From the NCBI RefSeq assembly GCF_004795035.1, contig NZ_SSBK01000047.1:1-41771 (forward strand): a stretch of DNA of 41,771 nt, written 5' to 3'. Position 1 is the first letter of the stretch. Each line of letters starts with the position of its first letter. The notes under the pieces were generated by a model that was not told the origin of the DNA, did no database searches, and saw only the letters and a program-made list of their open reading frames with translations. Source of the DNA: Streptomyces sp. A0958 (GTDB taxonomy: Bacteria > Actinomycetota > Actinomycetes > Streptomycetales > Streptomycetaceae). Made by a program: the position numbers and the translations under genes. This document shows positions 16,477 to 24,615 of this stretch, one piece after another.

Positions 16477-17561
16477 ACGACGAGGAAACGCCCACGCCCA
16501 CGCCCGCACCCACGCCCGAACCGGCACCCGCACCAGAGCCCACGCCCGCACCCGCACCGGAGTCCGCACCCGCACCGGAGCCCGTGGCCGCGTCCGAGCC
16601 GGCACCCGCGCCCGAACCGGCACCCGCGCCCGAACCGGCACCCGCACCCGAGTCCGCACCCACGCCCGAACCGGCACCCGCACCAGAGCCCACGCCCGAG
16701 TCCGCACCCGCACCCGCACCCGCACCGGAGTCCGCACCCGCACCGGAGCCCGTGGCCGCGTCCGAGCCGGCACCCGCACCCGCCCCCGTGGCCGACCCCG
16801 AGCCCGCCCCCGTGCGGAAGGGCCGGGCGCGGCGGGTGGTGCTCACGGCCGTCCCCGTCGTGCTGGTGCTCGCCGCCGTCGCGGGCGCCGCCGCGTACAC
16901 GAAGGTCACCGTCGACGACGCGGACCGGACCGTCGCGACCCAGCTGTGGGAGAAGCCCGCGCACGACCCGGGCAAGGACCCCGCCGGTGACATGGCGCGG
17001 GGCCGGGCCTCCACCGAGCTGAGCAAGCTGCTGCTGCCCGTCCCGGCCGGCTACCGGCTCGGCCCGGACTCCGGCACCTACGGCAACGACGCCGAAGTCA
17101 GCGGCCGCGCGGCCGCCGCCGAGATGAAGGAGGGCGGCCGCGGCCTGTCCGGCCGGCAGCGGCGCGACTTCGAGAAGCGCGTCGACAAGCTGCGCATCCA
17201 GGGCCTGGCCGTCCGCACGTACGCCTCGGACGACAACGACCTGGTCGTCGCCACCCAGCTGGTGCGGATGAAGGACAAGAAGGCCCTCCGGGACCTCTAC
17301 ACCTTCCGGGCCGGCCTCTTCGACAGCATCGGCGTCCTGCGCGACGGGCCGGCGATCGAGGGCCACAAGAAGAACGCCAAGTGCTTCCGGGACCCCAAGA
17401 ACGGCAAGCAGCGGATCGAGGGGATGTTCTGCATGGCCTACGAGGGCGAGGTGATGGTCACCTTCTCCGCCTCGGGGGTCAAGCCGTTCGACAAGGCGGC
17501 CGTCGCCGAGCTGGTGAAGGACCAGCTCAACCACATCACGTCCCCGGGGGAGTACGTATGA
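16473..17561 (+). CDS. Pro/Ala-repeat single-pass membrane protein, second of three coupled paralogs
   Basis: 362 residues starting at GTG 16473 inside the GTGA overlap. Residues 6-112 are almost entirely Pro, Ala, Glu and Thr in APxPEP-type repeats, a likely cytoplasmic extended arm. A membrane helix follows (about 118-137: RRVVLTAVPVVLVLAAVAGA). The outer domain keeps the group's opening ELSKLLLPVPAGYRLGPDSGTYG and closing CMAYEGEVMVTFSASG...VAELVKDQL, but has two Cys (in AKCFRD and MFCMAY) that could form a disulfide. Function unknown. The next gene starts inside its stop codon (ATGA). Confidence 0.75.
   Translation: MNDEETPTPTPAPTPEPAPAPEPTPAPAPESAPAPEPVAASEPAPAPEPAPAPEPAPAPESAPTPEPAPAPEPTPESAPAPAPAPESAPAPEPVAASEPAPAPAPVADPEPAPVRKGRARRVVLTAVPVVLVLAAVAGAAAYTKVTVDDADRTVATQLWEKPAHDPGKDPAGDMARGRASTELSKLLLPVPAGYRLGPDSGTYGNDAEVSGRAAAAEMKEGGRGLSGRQRRDFEKRVDKLRIQGLAVRTYASDDNDLVVATQLVRMKDKKALRDLYTFRAGLFDSIGVLRDGPAIEGHKKNAKCFRDPKNGKQRIEGMFCMAYEGEVMVTFSASGVKPFDKAAVAELVKDQLNHITSPGEYV
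16491..16812 (+). repeat. Pro/Ala/Glu-encoding repeat tract with an exact 65-bp duplication
   Basis: The tract is built of CCCGCACC-type hexamers. Within it, 16545-16609 recurs exactly at 16713-16777, a spacing of 168 nt (56 codons), showing recent duplication. The protein arm length probably varies between strains. Confidence 0.8.
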
Positions 17562-18478
17562 CCGAGCAGACGGCCACACCGCCGACCGAGCCGGGACCCG
17601 AGGCGGCGGCGTCAGCGGCCGAACCCGGCCCCACCCCCGCCCCAGCCCCCGTCGCCCCGCCCATGCCGCTGCTGCCGCCGGCCCCGCCCCCGGCCCCCGC
17701 CCCGCCGTCGCCCCGGCCCCCGCGCCGGGCGCTGCGGGCCGTGGCGCGGTGGACCGTCGCCGTGCTGGTGTTCGGCGCGGTCGGGGCGGGTACGGCGTAC
17801 GGCATCACCTCGATGGAGCGTACGGACGTGCCCGGGCTGGCCACCGAGGCCGACGGGCGCTGGGAGTACCCCCGGCTCACCCTGCCCGCGCTCCCGGCCG
17901 GCGAGCCGCGCCCCTTCAGCGCCGGCAACCCGTCCGAGATCCACCACGCCGACCTGCGCGAGCTGCTGCTCCCCGCCCCGGCCGGGGCCACCGAGGACAA
18001 GAAGCTCAAGGGCGGCTGGGTCGGCACGGAGCAGTTCGCCTCCGAGTACGCGAAGGACCGGCGCGCCGGCCTCGGCGAGACCCTGCGCGACGGGGCTCTG
18101 CGGCACATCGCGGCGCGCGGCTGGACCATGCCGGACGGCACGTCGAGCCGGATCTACCTCCTCCAGTTCAACTCGGCGGAGGACGCCGACGCGTTCCGCG
18201 ACGACCGTTACATCGGGGCGTCCTCGGCCGGCGACTCGCTGCTCGGCACGCAGGACCTGAAGCTCGACGAGAGCTGGAGGGGCGGCGGCAACGTGGAGAA
18301 CACCGCGTCGTACGTCTTCAGCGAGCCGAAGCCGTTCGGTCCCGCACAGGTGCGGGCCGGCTATGTGGTCGCGGGTGACACGGTCGCCCTGGTCGTCCAG
18401 TCCCGCAAGGGCGACGGCGGCACGCCCCGCGTCCCCTTCCACCAGACGGTGATCCTGCAGAACCAGCTGCTGGGCTGA
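17558..18478 (+). CDS. Single-pass membrane protein, third of three coupled paralogs
   Basis: 306 residues. A Pro/Ala-rich cytoplasmic arm (1-60) precedes a membrane helix (about 66-86) and an extracytoplasmic domain related to the first gene's: DLRELLLPAPAGATEDKKLKG, then IYLLQFNSAEDADAF, SYVFSEPK, and a closing VILQNQLL. GGGGGAG precedes the ATG, which overlaps the previous stop by 4 nt. No catalytic motif or lipobox is visible. The conserved order suggests a surface complex or ligand-binding receptors; this is inference. Confidence 0.75.
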   Translation: MTEQTATPPTEPGPEAAASAAEPGPTPAPAPVAPPMPLLPPAPPPAPAPPSPRPPRRALRAVARWTVAVLVFGAVGAGTAYGITSMERTDVPGLATEADGRWEYPRLTLPALPAGEPRPFSAGNPSEIHHADLRELLLPAPAGATEDKKLKGGWVGTEQFASEYAKDRRAGLGETLRDGALRHIAARGWTMPDGTSSRIYLLQFNSAEDADAFRDDRYIGASSAGDSLLGTQDLKLDESWRGGGNVENTASYVFSEPKPFGPAQVRAGYVVAGDTVALVVQSRKGDGGTPRVPFHQTVILQNQLLG

Positions 18479-18590
18479 GCCACCCCGCAGGACGCCCCGG
18501 ACCGGCGGGGCCGGGCCCCACCCATTAGGCTGGGACCCGGTCCTGTACTGCCCTGTACTGCCGCCATACCGCTCGTTCGAGGAGCCCCCC

Positions 18591-18692
18591 GTGCTTGAGG
18601 CATTCTTCTCCGCCCTGCTGGTCCTGGTCTGCGTCGGCGTCCTCGCCTTCGCCGGCGTGACCGTGAAGAAGCTGTACCAGGGTCAGCGCTGA
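18591..18692 (+). CDS. 33-residue single-helix membrane peptide
   Basis: Too short for most gene callers. GTG start 4 nt after GGAGCCCCCC; the product is MLEAFFSALLVLVC, then VGVLAFAGVTVKKLY and QGQR. One helix of about 20 residues is followed by a Lys-Lys-rich end, so an N-out or N-in single-pass peptide. The clean ribosome site, frame composition and placement 58 nt before the nitrobindin-like gene argue it is real. I believe similar peptides occur in other streptomycetes at this site. Function unknown; possibly a partner subunit for a larger membrane protein. Confidence 0.65.
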   Translation: MLEAFFSALLVLVCVGVLAFAGVTVKKLYQGQR

Positions 18693-18749
18693 CCACCTCT
18701 CCGTTCCCGGCGTCCCCGCCTCCCGCCTCACAGATCGACTGAGCCGCTC

Positions 18750-19322
18750 ATGATCGAGATCCCGTCCGACCTCCACCCGGACCTCGTGCCGCTGGCCTTC
18801 CTCCTGGGCAACTGGGTGGGCGCGGGCGTGTCCGACTTCCCCGGCGCCGAGAAGTGCAACTTCGGCCAGGAGGTCACCTTCAGCCACGACGGCCGGGACT
18901 TCCTGGAGTACACCTCGCACTCCTGGGTGCTCGACGCGGAGGGCAACAAGGTCAGCCCCCTGGAGTCGGAGACCGGCTACTGGCGCATCGACAAGGAGCG
19001 CAAGGTCGAGGTCGTCATGGCCCGTGACCAGGGCGTCATCGAGATCTGGTACGGCGAGCTGGCCGACAAGAAGCCGCAGATCGACCTGGTCACCGACGCG
19101 GTGGCCCGGACCGCGGCCTCCGGCCCGTACAGCGGTGGCAAGCGGCTCTACGGCTATGTGAACAGCGACCTCATGTGGGTCGGCGAGAAGGCGACGCCCG
19201 AGGTCGAGCTGCGGCCGTACATGTCGGCGCACCTGAAGAAGACCGTCACGCCCGAGGAGGTCGAGGCGATGGCCAAGAGCCTCGGCGACCTGCCGGACGA
19301 CGGCATCGCCTTCTTCAAGTAG
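18750..19322 (+). CDS. FABP-like (nitrobindin/THAP4-type) heme-binding-fold protein
   Basis: 190 residues with the family's opening LAFLLGNWVGAGVSDFPG (the G-x-W-x-G lipocalin-like motif) and ten-strand beta-barrel pattern through VNSDLMWVGEK and VELRPYMSAHLKK. In nitrobindins a C-terminal His ligates heme and the protein scavenges NO or peroxynitrite; the His of MSAHLKK is a candidate ligand, not proven. An orthologue lies close to the sulfurtransferase genes in mycobacteria too. ATG 18750 starts MIEIPSDLHPDLVPLAFLLG. Divergence in length from the family is minimal. Confidence 0.85.
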   Translation: MIEIPSDLHPDLVPLAFLLGNWVGAGVSDFPGAEKCNFGQEVTFSHDGRDFLEYTSHSWVLDAEGNKVSPLESETGYWRIDKERKVEVVMARDQGVIEIWYGELADKKPQIDLVTDAVARTAASGPYSGGKRLYGYVNSDLMWVGEKATPEVELRPYMSAHLKKTVTPEEVEAMAKSLGDLPDDGIAFFK

Positions 19323-19389
19323 GCACTGCTCGAGGCGGTAGTCCTCGCTTTTCGGAGCAGTCGTGCCGCCCGGACCTACACTGGGGGCT

Positions 19390-19869
19390 GTGGTGAGCAC
19401 CGACTGGAAGACCGACCTCCGTCAGCGTGGCTACCGGCTGACCCCGCAGCGCCAGCTCGTCCTGGAAGCCGTCGACACGCTGGAACACGCGACGCCCGAC
19501 GACATCCTCTCCGAGGTGCGCCGGACCGCGTCCGGCGTGAACATCTCCACCGTCTACCGGACCCTGGAGCTCCTGGAGGAGCTGGAGCTGGTCAGCCACG
19601 CCCATCTGGGCCACGGCGCCCCGACGTACCACCTGGCCGACCGCCACCACCACATCCACCTGGTCTGCCGGGACTGCACCGGCGTGATCGAGGCCGACGT
19701 CGGCGTGGTCGAGGAGTTCACGGAGAAGCTGCGCGGGGCGTTCGGGTTCGAGACGGACATGAAGCACTTCGCGATCTTCGGCCGCTGCGCCGACTGCACG
19801 GCGAAGGCGGCGGACGAGCCGGGCACCGCAGGGCCGTCCGGCGGCACCGCACCGGCGGCCGGGGCCTGA
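19390..19869 (+). CDS. nur: Nickel-responsive Fur-family regulator Nur
   Basis: 159 residues. The winged helix (about 5-85) reads DLRQRGYRLTPQRQLVLEAV and STVYRTLELLEEL; the dimer/metal domain contains DRHHHIHLVCRDC and a second pair CADC, giving the structural Zn(Cys)4 site. The His-rich HHHIH matches the nickel-sensing site of S. coelicolor Nur (SCO4180), which represses the Fe-superoxide dismutase gene and nickel-uptake genes when nickel is plentiful. I start at GTG 19390 (MVSTDWKTDL), as in the known protein; GTG 19393 is equally possible. A TACACT -10-like element close upstream suggests a leaderless or short-leader transcript. Confidence 0.9.
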   Translation: MVSTDWKTDLRQRGYRLTPQRQLVLEAVDTLEHATPDDILSEVRRTASGVNISTVYRTLELLEELELVSHAHLGHGAPTYHLADRHHHIHLVCRDCTGVIEADVGVVEEFTEKLRGAFGFETDMKHFAIFGRCADCTAKAADEPGTAGPSGGTAPAAGA

Positions 19870-19889
19870 ACCAGTCGTACGCTGGTCGC

Positions 19890-20855
19890 ATGAAGAGCCC
19901 CCTGCTGTCCCAGCCCGGCGCCGTCCCCGCCGAGGGCCGCGACGAAGGCGTCGCCGCACACTACGGCGACCTGTTCCGCGAGCAGCGCGCCCTCGCCGAC
20001 GGCTCGGGCCTGGTCGACCTGTCGCACCGCGGCGTCGTCACCGTCACCGGGAGCGACCGGCTGGCCTGGCTGCACCTCCTGATCACCCAGCACGTGACCG
20101 AACTCGCCCCGGGGCAGGCCACCGAGGCCCTGATCCTCAGCGCGAACGGCCACATCGAGCACGCCCTGTACCTCGTGGACGACGGCGAGACGGTGTGGAT
20201 GCACGTCGAGCCGGGTACGCAGGGCGAACTGATCGCCTACCTGGAGTCGATGAAGTTCTTCTACCGGGTGGAGGTCGCCGACCGCACCGAGGACTACGCG
20301 GTGGTGTACCTGCCGGCCGGTTCCATCGCCGAGGTCCCGGACGGGGCCGTCGTACGCGAGACGCCGTACGGCCGCGACCTGTTCCTGCCGCGTGCCGGCC
20401 TGGAGGCGTACGCGGCCGAGCACGGCCCGCTCGCCGGGGTGCTGGCCCACGAGGCGCTGCGCGTGGAGGGCCACCGGCCGAGGCTCGGCTTCGAGACCGA
20501 CCACCGCACCATCCCGCACGAGCTGGGCTGGATCGGCACCGCCGTCCACCTCCAGAAGGGCTGCTACCGGGGCCAGGAGACCGTCGCCCGGGTGCACAAC
20601 CTGGGCAAGCCGCCCCGCCGCCTCGTCTTCCTGCACCTGGACGGCAGCGAGGTCCACCTGCCCGGCCACGGCACCCCGATCCGGCTCGCCGCCGACGGCG
20701 CCGAGGGCCGCCGGCTGGGCTTCGTCACCACCTCCGCCCGCCACCACGAACTGGGCCCGATCGCCCTGGCCCTGGTGAAGCGGAACGTGGCGGTCGACGC
20801 GCAGCTGCTGGCCGGGGACACTGCGGCGGCCCAGGAGACGGTGGTCGAGCCGTAA
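19890..20855 (+). CDS. ygfZ: YgfZ/GcvT-family folate-binding protein
   Basis: 321 residues with the YgfZ signature KGCYRGQETVARV (the Cys and Gln are invariant) and GcvT-like folate-binding fold. These proteins support repair or assembly of certain Fe-S enzymes with tetrahydrofolate. It starts 20 nt after nur with its own ATG (MKSPLLSQPGAVPAEG). The nur-ygfZ order is typical of Streptomyces. Convergent with dtd; a GC-rich hairpin lies in the 28-nt gap. Confidence 0.9.
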   Translation: MKSPLLSQPGAVPAEGRDEGVAAHYGDLFREQRALADGSGLVDLSHRGVVTVTGSDRLAWLHLLITQHVTELAPGQATEALILSANGHIEHALYLVDDGETVWMHVEPGTQGELIAYLESMKFFYRVEVADRTEDYAVVYLPAGSIAEVPDGAVVRETPYGRDLFLPRAGLEAYAAEHGPLAGVLAHEALRVEGHRPRLGFETDHRTIPHELGWIGTAVHLQKGCYRGQETVARVHNLGKPPRRLVFLHLDGSEVHLPGHGTPIRLAADGAEGRRLGFVTTSARHHELGPIALALVKRNVAVDAQLLAGDTAAAQETVVEP

Positions 20856-20883
20856 CGGCCGCCGGACCGGCCGCCGTCCGGGT

Positions 20884-21333
20884 TCAGACCTCGACGATGA
20901 GGGTGAACGGGCCGTGGTTCGTGAGCGAGACCCGCATGTCCGCCCCGAACCGGCCCGTCTCCACCGTCGCCCCGAGCGCCCGCAGCTGCGCCACCACCTC
21001 GTCCACCAGCGGCTCGGCGACCTCGCCGGGCGCCGCGGCGTTCCAGGTGGGCCGGCGGCCCTTCCGGGCGTCCCCGTAGAGAGTGAACTGCGAAATCACC
21101 AGAAGCGGCGCATTCACGTCGGAGCAGGACTTCTCGCCCTCCAGAATGCGGACCGACCAGAGCTTGCGGGCGAGCTGCGCCGCCTTCTCCGCGGTGTCCC
21201 CGTGGGTCACTCCCACCAGCACACACAGGCCCTCGCCGACTATTTCACCGACGACCAAGGAGCCCCCGCCCTCGCCCGCGGCGTCCGCCACCGAGACGCT
21301 CGCGCCATCCACCCTCTGTACCACTGCACGCAT
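20884..21333 (-). CDS. dtd: D-aminoacyl-tRNA deacylase (DTD1 type)
   Basis: 149 residues. Dtd cleaves D-amino acids and glycine mischarged on tRNA. It begins MRAVVQRVDGASVSV and carries the two active-site blocks: SQFTLYGDARKG with the catalytic Thr, and NHGPFT, the Gly-cisPro motif that excludes L-amino acids. The usual form is NxGPVT, so the Val to Phe change is minor but notable. ATG 21333 is the standard start; upstream frame extension is rejected. Confidence 0.93.
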   Translation of the reverse strand: MRAVVQRVDGASVSVADAAGEGGGSLVVGEIVGEGLCVLVGVTHGDTAEKAAQLARKLWSVRILEGEKSCSDVNAPLLVISQFTLYGDARKGRRPTWNAAAPGEVAEPLVDEVVAQLRALGATVETGRFGADMRVSLTNHGPFTLIVEV

Positions 21334-21450
21334 ACAGACCAACCTATCTTGGGCTGAACGGGTACAGAGCAACTCCACAAGGACCCTCGGGGTGGCACCA
21401 TGCTCGGGAGGCGGTGCGCCGACGCACCGGTCGAGGGGATGGACACAAGC

Positions 21451-22107
21451 ATGAGCACCCATGGAACCGGGCAGTCCCCGGGCGCAGTGCCGGTCGCGCG
21501 CCCCGGCGTCAACAGCAACACGAGTGCGGGCATCCGTACCGGCGCGAGTACCGGCACCAGCACCAGCACCATGCGCCCGCCCGTGCAGCGGACCGGGCAG
21601 GGCGGTGACGACGGCGACGGCGGCGGGCCCCGGTCCGAGCTGGGCGCCCTGAGACTGCCGGAGCTGCGCGCGCTGCGCCGCGACGCCCAGCGTGACGAGG
21701 CCGATCTCAGCTATGTGCGGCGGCTCGTCCAGGGGCGGATCGACATCCTGCGGGCGGAGCTGGCCCGGCGCCGGGGCCCGGAGTCGCCGGTGGTCGACCG
21801 GCTGTCGGAGATCCTTGCCGACGCCCCGTCGCCGCACCGTTCCTCCGCACGGCACGTCACGCTGTCCACGCCGCGCAGCGACGAGTACCGCAGGCTGGCG
21901 GCCGAGACGCTGGCCGAGGTCGAACTCTCCGACCTCGACGCCCGGACGGACGAGGAGCTGCACACCGCGATGGGGCGCCTGGTCCGCTACGAACAGCAGG
22001 TCTCCCGGCGCAGGCACCGGCTCCAGCGCACGGCGGACGGTTGCGGCGCGGAGATCGCCCGCAGGTACCGTGACGGGGAAGCACAAGTAGACGACCTGCT
22101 CGCCTGA
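21451..22107 (+). CDS. rsiG: RsiG, c-di-GMP-dependent anti-sigma factor for WhiG
   Basis: 218 residues. After a disordered Thr/Gly-rich N-terminus (1-60), two long helices carry two intact copies of the c-di-GMP motif E(X)3S(X)2R(X)3Q(X)3D: E83-S87-R90-Q94-D98 and E181-S185-R188-Q192-D196. In S. venezuelae, RsiG binds c-di-GMP through both copies and holds WhiG inactive, delaying sporulation until the second messenger falls. All ten key residues are present, so a functional sensor is expected. The start is ATG 21451 after GAGGGGATGG; ATG 21439 is the alternative. Divergent from dtd. Confidence 0.92.
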   Translation: MSTHGTGQSPGAVPVARPGVNSNTSAGIRTGASTGTSTSTMRPPVQRTGQGGDDGDGGGPRSELGALRLPELRALRRDAQRDEADLSYVRRLVQGRIDILRAELARRRGPESPVVDRLSEILADAPSPHRSSARHVTLSTPRSDEYRRLAAETLAEVELSDLDARTDEELHTAMGRLVRYEQQVSRRRHRLQRTADGCGAEIARRYRDGEAQVDDLLA

Positions 22108-22113
22108 GGCGAT

Positions 22114-22148
22114 CCTTCCGGGGGCAGGTCCCGTCCGTCCCCGGAAGG
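22114..22148 (+). terminator. Hairpin after rsiG, immediately before the asparaginase start
   Basis: CCTTCCGGGG pairs exactly with CCCCGGAAGG across a 15-nt loop, ending 5 nt before the ATG of the next gene. It may terminate rsiG transcription or cover the ribosome site of the asparaginase gene. Confidence 0.4.
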
Positions 22149-22153
22149 CCGCC

Positions 22154-23140
22154 ATGACGTCCAGCGCAGCCCGTACTCCCGCCATATCCGACCCGGCCCC
22201 CGGCCTGCCCGTGCTGGCCGAGGTCGTCCGGTCAGGCTTCGTGGAGGGCCATCACCGGGGCTCGCTCGTCGTGCTCGCCGCCGACGGCAGCGTGGAGCTG
22301 GCCCTGGGCGACCCGTCGGCGCCGGTCTTCCCGCGCTCCTCCAACAAGCCGATGCAGGCCGCGGCCGTGCTGCGGGCCGGTCTCGACCTGTCCGGTGAGC
22401 GGCTGGCGCTGGCCGCCGCAAGCCATTCCGGCGAGGGCTTCCACCTCGATCTCGTACGCAAGGTGCTCGCCGAGCACGGTCTGTCGCCGGACGATCTGCA
22501 GACCCCGCCGGACCTGCCGCTGGACCAGGTGGAGGCCGAGACGTACCTCGCCGCCGGCCGGGTCCGCGAGCGCATCACGATGAACTGCTCCGGCAAGCAC
22601 GCGGCGATGCTCGCGGTCTGCGCCCGCAACGGCTGGGACCGGGCCGGCTACCTCGACCCCGCCCACCCGCTCCAGCAGCTGGTCCACCAGGTGGTCGAGG
22701 AGGCCGCGGGCGAACCGGTCGCCGCCGTCGGCACGGACGGGTGCGGGGCGCCGCTGATGGCGATCTCGCTGGTGGGGCTCGCGCGGGCGTTCCGTACGTT
22801 CGTCACGGCCCAGCAGGGCACGGCGGAGCGCCGGGTGGCGGACGCGATGCGCGCGCACCCGGAGTACGTGGCGGGCACGCGGCGCCCCGACACCTGGCTG
22901 ATGCGGGAGGTGCCCGGCACGCTCTCCAAGATGGGCGCGGAGGCCGTGCAGGCGGTGGCCCTGGCGGACGGCAGGGCCCTGGCCTTCAAGATCGACGACG
23001 GCTCGACCCGGGCGCTGGGCCCGGTCCTGGGCCGCGCGCTCGGGCTGCTGGGGGTCGACGCCCCGGTGGTCTCACGGATCGGCCGGGCGCCGCTGCTGGG
23101 CGGGGCTGCGGAGGTGGGGGAGATCCGGGCGGTGTTCTGA
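22154..23140 (+). CDS. Rhizobium-type (thermolabile, class 3) L-asparaginase
   Basis: 328 residues hydrolysing L-asparagine to aspartate and ammonia in the cytoplasm. The family (PF06089-type, unrelated to E. coli AnsA/AnsB) is recognised by PRSSNKPMQAAAVL (Ser-x-x-Lys dyad), AASHSGEGFH (second Ser/His), NCSGKHAAMLA and DGCGAPLM. The paired Ser-Lys dyads form the active site in the Rhizobium etli enzyme. No ribosome site stronger than AAGGCCGCC is seen because a hairpin ends just before the ATG. It would link to nitrogen metabolism under GlnR, but no GlnR box is obvious. Confidence 0.88.
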   Translation: MTSSAARTPAISDPAPGLPVLAEVVRSGFVEGHHRGSLVVLAADGSVELALGDPSAPVFPRSSNKPMQAAAVLRAGLDLSGERLALAAASHSGEGFHLDLVRKVLAEHGLSPDDLQTPPDLPLDQVEAETYLAAGRVRERITMNCSGKHAAMLAVCARNGWDRAGYLDPAHPLQQLVHQVVEEAAGEPVAAVGTDGCGAPLMAISLVGLARAFRTFVTAQQGTAERRVADAMRAHPEYVAGTRRPDTWLMREVPGTLSKMGAEAVQAVALADGRALAFKIDDGSTRALGPVLGRALGLLGVDAPVVSRIGRAPLLGGAAEVGEIRAVF

Positions 23141-23160
23141 GGCCTGCGTTCAGGGGTCCG

Positions 23161-23223
23161 GGGGTTCCGAGGCCCCGAGCTCCGAGGCCCGGGGTTCCGA
23201 GGCGCGGGGGTTTCGAGGTCTCG
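23161..23223. repeat. Four imperfect TTCCGAGG repeats in the gap after the asparaginase gene
   Basis: Octamers TTCCGAGG, CTCCGAGG, TTCCGAGG and TTTCGAGG at 23165, 23180, 23195 and 23211 give a ~15-nt period in a G-rich tract. A short degenerate minisatellite; no function assigned. Confidence 0.6.
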
Positions 23224-23292
23224 GCCCTTCCCGACCGTACGGCCGTCAAAACCATGCGACATCGCGCCCCGCGCTCTCCTAGCGTGGGGCGC

Positions 23293-24546
23293 ATGACCGC
23301 CCTGGATGCCCGTACCGTCACCCCGACCGAGTTCCCCGACTGGCTGCGCGCCCTGAACACCGGCTTCCTGAGGCCGCCCACCCCGTCGGACGAGGAGGTC
23401 GCCGGACGCCTGGCGTACATGGACCTGTCCCGCACGCAGGGGGTGTTCGACGCGGGGCGGTGCGTCGCGACGTTCCGCTCGTTCGCGCAGGAACTGACGG
23501 TCGCCGGTGGCGCGACGGTGCCCACCGACGCGATCACCAACGTCACGGTCTCGCCCACCCACCGCCGCCGGGGGCTGCTCTCGCGGATGATGGCCACCGA
23601 CATGGCGGCGGCGAAGGAGCGCGGTGACGTGGCGGCGACGCTGATCGCCGCCGAGTACCCGATCTACGGGCGGTACGGATTCGGCCCGGCGGCCGGGGCC
23701 ACCGAGTGGGAGATCGACGTCCACCGGACCGGCCTCGACCCGCACCGCCCGGTCCCGGAGGCCGGGGACGGCGGCCGGATCGACCTGGTGGACGGTGCGG
23801 AGATACGCAAGCTGGGCCCCGCCCTGCACGACCGGCTGCGGGCCCGCCGGCACGGCGTGGTGAGCCGCAACGCCCGCTGGTGGGAACTGCTCACGGGCCA
23901 GTCGCTCTTCCCCGGCGACCACTGGACCGAACCCTTCTACGCCGTCTACCGGGGGCCCGACGGCGAGGTCGACGGGATGCTGGTCTACCGCGCCGACGAG
24001 AACTGGAACGACGCCAAGCAGCCGCTGAACCGTGCGACGGTCCGCAGCATGATCGCGGTGACCCCGGCGGCGGAGCGGGCGCTGTGGCACTTCCTGTGCT
24101 CGGTGGACTGGATCTCCACGATCCGCACCGGGTACCGCCCCGCCGACGACCTGCTCCCGCTGCTGCTCCCGGACCCGCGCGCGGCACGCGTCGTGACGCA
24201 GGCGGACTTCCTGTGGGTGCGCGTCCTGGACGTCGTACGCGCCCTGGAGGCCCGTACCTACGCGGTGCCCGGCTCCCTGGTCCTGGAGGTCCACGACTCG
24301 GCGGGCCCGGCGGCCGGCCGCTTCCACCTGGACGCCTCGCCGGACGGCGCCACCTGCACCCCGACGACGCGCTCGGCCGACCTGGCGATGGACGTACGGG
24401 AGTTGGGGACGCTCTGCCTCGGCGACGAGTCGGTCTCACGGCTGGCGGCGCTGGACCGGGTGGCGGAACTGGCCCCGGGCGCGGCGGCGTCGGCGGACGC
24501 GGTGTTCCGGACGGCTCGGCGCCCCTGGTGCCCGGACGTCTTCTGA
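23293..24546 (+). CDS. Eis-type GNAT N-acetyltransferase
   Basis: 417 residues, the size of the three-part Eis enzymes (two GNAT domains plus a sterol-carrier-like domain). The acetyl-CoA motif is VSPTHRRRGLLSRMM (about 83), followed by IYGRYGFGPAAGATEWEID. The C-terminus ends WCPDVF; in Eis the terminal carboxylate acts as the base. Eis proteins acetylate aminoglycosides or peptides at several positions, but the substrate here is unknown. Start ATG 23293 (MTALDARTVTPTEFP). Neighbour of a TetR regulator with no shared promoter visible. Confidence 0.88.
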   Translation: MTALDARTVTPTEFPDWLRALNTGFLRPPTPSDEEVAGRLAYMDLSRTQGVFDAGRCVATFRSFAQELTVAGGATVPTDAITNVTVSPTHRRRGLLSRMMATDMAAAKERGDVAATLIAAEYPIYGRYGFGPAAGATEWEIDVHRTGLDPHRPVPEAGDGGRIDLVDGAEIRKLGPALHDRLRARRHGVVSRNARWWELLTGQSLFPGDHWTEPFYAVYRGPDGEVDGMLVYRADENWNDAKQPLNRATVRSMIAVTPAAERALWHFLCSVDWISTIRTGYRPADDLLPLLLPDPRAARVVTQADFLWVRVLDVVRALEARTYAVPGSLVLEVHDSAGPAAGRFHLDASPDGATCTPTTRSADLAMDVRELGTLCLGDESVSRLAALDRVAELAPGAAASADAVFRTARRPWCPDVF

Positions 24547-24615
24547 GGCGGCGGGGGAGCGGGCCGGGCGGAGGGCTCAAGTCCGGTTGCGGTCAAGGGC
24601 GTACGCTTCAGGGTC

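Noticed and set aside
15573..17561. 662-codon frame linking the first and second paralogs
   Set aside because: It is out of frame with the first gene over its first 900 nt; the two genes are better explained by separate starts with a 4-nt overlap.
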